This document shows, in pieces, positions 62,256 to 64,000 of a stretch of DNA of 64,000 nt. Made by a program: the position numbers and the translations under genes. Position 1 is the first letter of the stretch. Every line of letters begins with the position of its first letter. The stretch comes from Streptomyces puniciscabiei (GTDB taxonomy: Bacteria > Actinomycetota > Actinomycetes > Streptomycetales > Streptomycetaceae). The notes beneath the pieces are model-generated. The model saw only the letters and a program-made list of their open reading frames with translations, was not told the DNA's origin and searched no databases. The stretch is from NCBI RefSeq assembly GCF_006715785.1, contig NZ_VFNX01000001.1, positions 1,750,501 through 1,814,500 of the forward strand. The letters run 5' to 3'.

Positions 62256-63056
62256 ATGCCGGACTACCTAGACGACCTGCGCCTGGCCCACGTCCTCGCC
62301 GACGCCGCCGACGCCGCCACCATGGACCGCTTCAAGGCCCTCGACCTGAAGGTGGAGACGAAGCCGGACATGACCCCGGTGAGCGAGGCGGACAAGGCGG
62401 CGGAGGAATTGATCCGCGGCCAGCTCCAGCGCGCCCGCCCCAGGGACGCGGTGCTCGGGGAGGAGTACGGCATCGAGGGCTCCGGCCCCCGCCGCTGGGT
62501 GATCGACCCCATCGACGGCACCAAGAACTACGTCCGCGGCGTCCCCGTGTGGGCGACCCTCATCGCGCTGATGGAAGCGGGCGAGGGCGGCTTCGAGCCC
62601 GTCGTCGGCCTCGTCTCCGCCCCCGCCATCGGCCGCCGCTGGTGGGCCGCGAAGGGCCACGGCGCCTTCACCGGCCGCAGCCTGACCTCCGCGAGCCGCA
62701 TTCACGTCTCCGGCGTCGGCAAGCTCGAGGACGCGTCCTTCGCGTACTCCTCCCTCTCCGGCTGGGAGGAGCAGGGCCGCCTCGACGGCTTCCTCGACCT
62801 CACCCGCCAGGTGTGGCGCACGCGCGCGTACGGCGACTTCTGGCCGTACATGATGGTCGCCGAGGGATCCGTGGACATCTGCGCGGAGCCGGAGCTGTCG
62901 CTGTGGGACATGGCCGCCAACGCGATCGTCGTCACGGAGGCCGGCGGCGTCTTCACCGGCCTCGACGGCCGTCCGGGCCCGCACAGCGGCAACGCGGTCG
63001 CGTCCAACGGCCTGCTGCACGACGAGTTGCTGGGGTATCTCAACCCGCGCCAGTGA
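62256..63056 (+). CDS. hisN: Histidinol-phosphatase HisN (inositol-monophosphatase family)
   Basis: 266-aa Mg-dependent phosphatase. Metal motifs: GEEYG (second Glu cluster), [19 protein letters not shown] and the late [19 protein letters not shown]. Actinomycete relatives of this sequence dephosphorylate histidinol phosphate in histidine synthesis; a generic inositol-phosphatase role cannot be excluded from sequence alone. Monocistronic. Confidence 0.88.
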   Translation: MPDYLDDLRLAHVLADAADAATMDRFKALDLKVETKPDMTPVSEADKAAEELIRGQLQRARPRDAVLGEEYGIEGSGPRRWVIDPIDGTKNYVRGVPVWATLIALMEAGEGGFEPVVGLVSAPAIGRRWWAAKGHGAFTGRSLTSASRIHVSGVGKLEDASFAYSSLSGWEEQGRLDGFLDLTRQVWRTRAYGDFWPYMMVAEGSVDICAEPELSLWDMAANAIVVTEAGGVFTGLDGRPGPHSGNAVASNGLLHDELLGYLNPRQ

Positions 63057-63205
63057 GGCACGGGAGTACTCCCGGTACGCCCTCAACTGGCGCCACGCGC
63101 CCCCTTGTTGACCCGTCCTTTACCTGGCACTCTGGGTACACCCCCACTTGTGAACTTGTGAATTCGGGAACTAGCGCACCGGATTCCTAGGAGGTGGCCC
63201 CACCC

Positions 63206-63601
63206 ATGCTCGTCCGAGACGCCATGAGCACGGTGATCCTCACCGTCGGCCCTGCCCACACCCTCCGCCAGGCAGCCGCCCTGATGTCCGCCCGCCGCGT
63301 CGGCGCCGCCGTCGTGCTCGACCCGGACGCCGGCGGCATCGGCATCCTCACCGAACGCGACATCCTGAACTCGGTCGGCCTCGGCCAGAACCCCGACACG
63401 GAACGCACCCACGCCCACACCACCACCGATGTCGTCTTCGCGGCGCCCACCTGGACCCTGGAAGAGGCCGCCCGCGCCATGGCCCACGGCGGCTTCCGGC
63501 ACCTCGTCGTCCTCGACCGCGGCGAGGTGGCCGGCATCGTCTCGGTCCGCGACATCATCCGCTGCTGGACCCCGGCCCGCGAGCCCGCACCGGCGCTCTG
63601 A
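63206..63601 (+). CDS. CBS-domain pair protein
   Basis: 131 aa from ATG 63206 (AGGAGG 11 nt upstream; a GTG at 63194 is less likely). It consists of two CBS motifs: LVRDAMSTVILTVGPAHTLR with GIGILTERDILNSVG, and TTTDVVFAAPTWTLEEAARA with GIVSVRDIIRCW. Such pairs bind adenine nucleotides and act as energy sensors; the partner is unknown. Confidence 0.88.
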   Translation: MLVRDAMSTVILTVGPAHTLRQAAALMSARRVGAAVVLDPDAGGIGILTERDILNSVGLGQNPDTERTHAHTTTDVVFAAPTWTLEEAARAMAHGGFRHLVVLDRGEVAGIVSVRDIIRCWTPAREPAPAL

Positions 63602-63628
63602 CGCCCCGGACGCCCTGAACACGCGGAA

Positions 63629-63663
63629 CGGGCCGGACCCCGAGCACCGTGGGGTCCGGCCCG
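63629..63663. terminator. Bidirectional terminator between the CBS gene and the catalase gene
   Basis: Perfect 13-bp stem (CGGGCCGGACCCC and its complement) with a nine-base loop at 63642-63650, between convergent genes. Confidence 0.85.
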
Positions 63664-63690
63664 TCCAGCGACACCCGATGTGCCGCCGGC

Positions 63691-64000
63691 TCAGCCGCGC
63701 AGCGCCTGCACCGCCGCCTCCAGCCGCTTGCCGAAGTCGGCGTCGGCCTGGCGGAAGTTGCCGATCGCGCGCTCGACGATGTCCTCGCGGGAGACCGGCG
63801 CGAGCGCACCCGCCAGGTTCTCGACCAGACGCTCCTTCTCGTCCTCCGACATCAGCCGGTAGAGGTTGCCCGCCTGCACGAAGTCGTCGTCCTCGGCGTG
63901 CACCGGCGTCGGGTGGCCACCGGTGGAGCCGTCGACGGAGACGGGCTGCCACAGCGGACGGCCGGTCTGCTGCGGCCCGCCGAAGCTGTTCGGCTCGTAG
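63691..64000 (-). CDS. Catalase (monofunctional heme), C-terminal part
   Basis: The last ~103 residues of a clade 3-type catalase; the 5' part is beyond the window. The visible sequence begins YEPNSFGGPQQTGRPLWQP (the conserved YEPNSFGGP element after the heme region) and continues with DDFVQAGNLYRLMSEDEKER and LVENLAGALAPVSREDIVER, ending in a helical tail. It decomposes hydrogen peroxide. No regulator gene is visible downstream. Confidence 0.92.
   Translation of the reverse strand, partial: YEPNSFGGPQQTGRPLWQPVSVDGSTGGHPTPVHAEDDDFVQAGNLYRLMSEDEKERLVENLAGALAPVSREDIVERAIGNFRQADADFGKRLEAAVQALRG

Overview
The window is very GC-rich, uses GTG starts often, packs genes tightly with ATGA/GTGA overlaps, and carries several actinomycete signature genes (WhiB-like protein, nickel superoxide dismutase, SigR/RsrA, DasR, EshA-type encapsulin, CYP170/epi-isozizaene synthase). 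I read it as a core chromosomal segment of a Streptomyces. From memory, the gene order resembles the S. coelicolor stretch that runs from sodN through sigH, wblE, nagB/dasR, nrdAB, eizA and sigR/rsrA to aroA and hisN; that comparison is recollection, not an alignment.

Layout, left part. Positions 1-2.5 kb hold a polar amino-acid ABC importer (binding protein cut by the window edge). A methyltransferase, a CGNR regulator and the divergent sodX/sodN pair follow. Between two perfect 26-bp copies of the sodN 3' end (4928-4953 and 10444-10469) lies a 5.5-kb island: gene fragments, a NarL-type two-component system and an ABC-2 exporter. A second module of similar logic comes next (FtsX-type ABC exporter, histidine kinase with an apparent frameshift, response regulator; 10.5-15.4 kb). 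An alpha-glucoside utilisation locus (GH13 enzyme, two permeases, lipoprotein, divergent LacI regulator) fills 15.4-21.7 kb.

Middle part. A PiT phosphate transporter, an AraC-like regulator with VOC-fold proteins, DUF952, YCII and zinc-ribbon proteins lead to a two-gene unit for a family 2B encapsulin (cyclic-nucleotide-binding HK97-fold shell protein) and a polyprenyl diphosphate synthase that is probably its cargo. Then come a D-cysteine desulfhydrase/ACC deaminase homologue, a Na+/H+ antiporter, the anti-sigma/SigH stress operon, a diacylglycerol kinase-like protein, WblE and a PAS histidine kinase. The amino-sugar control genes nagB and dasR follow, with three DasR-type operators but no dasABC transporter genes between them. 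A DUF3311/sodium-solute symporter pair completes this part.

Right part. nrdAB (class I ribonucleotide reductase) is preceded by two NrdR boxes and a cobalamin riboswitch. The albaflavenone pair eizA-CYP170 is translationally coupled. Peptide deformylase, a TPR-like protein and two HD-domain membrane proteins (one canonical HD-GYP, one degenerate) follow. The thiol-stress pair sigR-rsrA has a textbook SigR promoter and room for the long SigR isoform. The window ends with an alpha/beta hydrolase, a SRAP protein carrying an in-frame interspersed repeat, an M50-like protease, aroA, rsgA, a SugE-type SMR exporter, a zinc-ribbon protein, a TetR regulator, hisN, a CBS-domain protein and the 3' end of a catalase gene.

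No tRNA, rRNA, CRISPR array, transposase or integrase gene was recognised.
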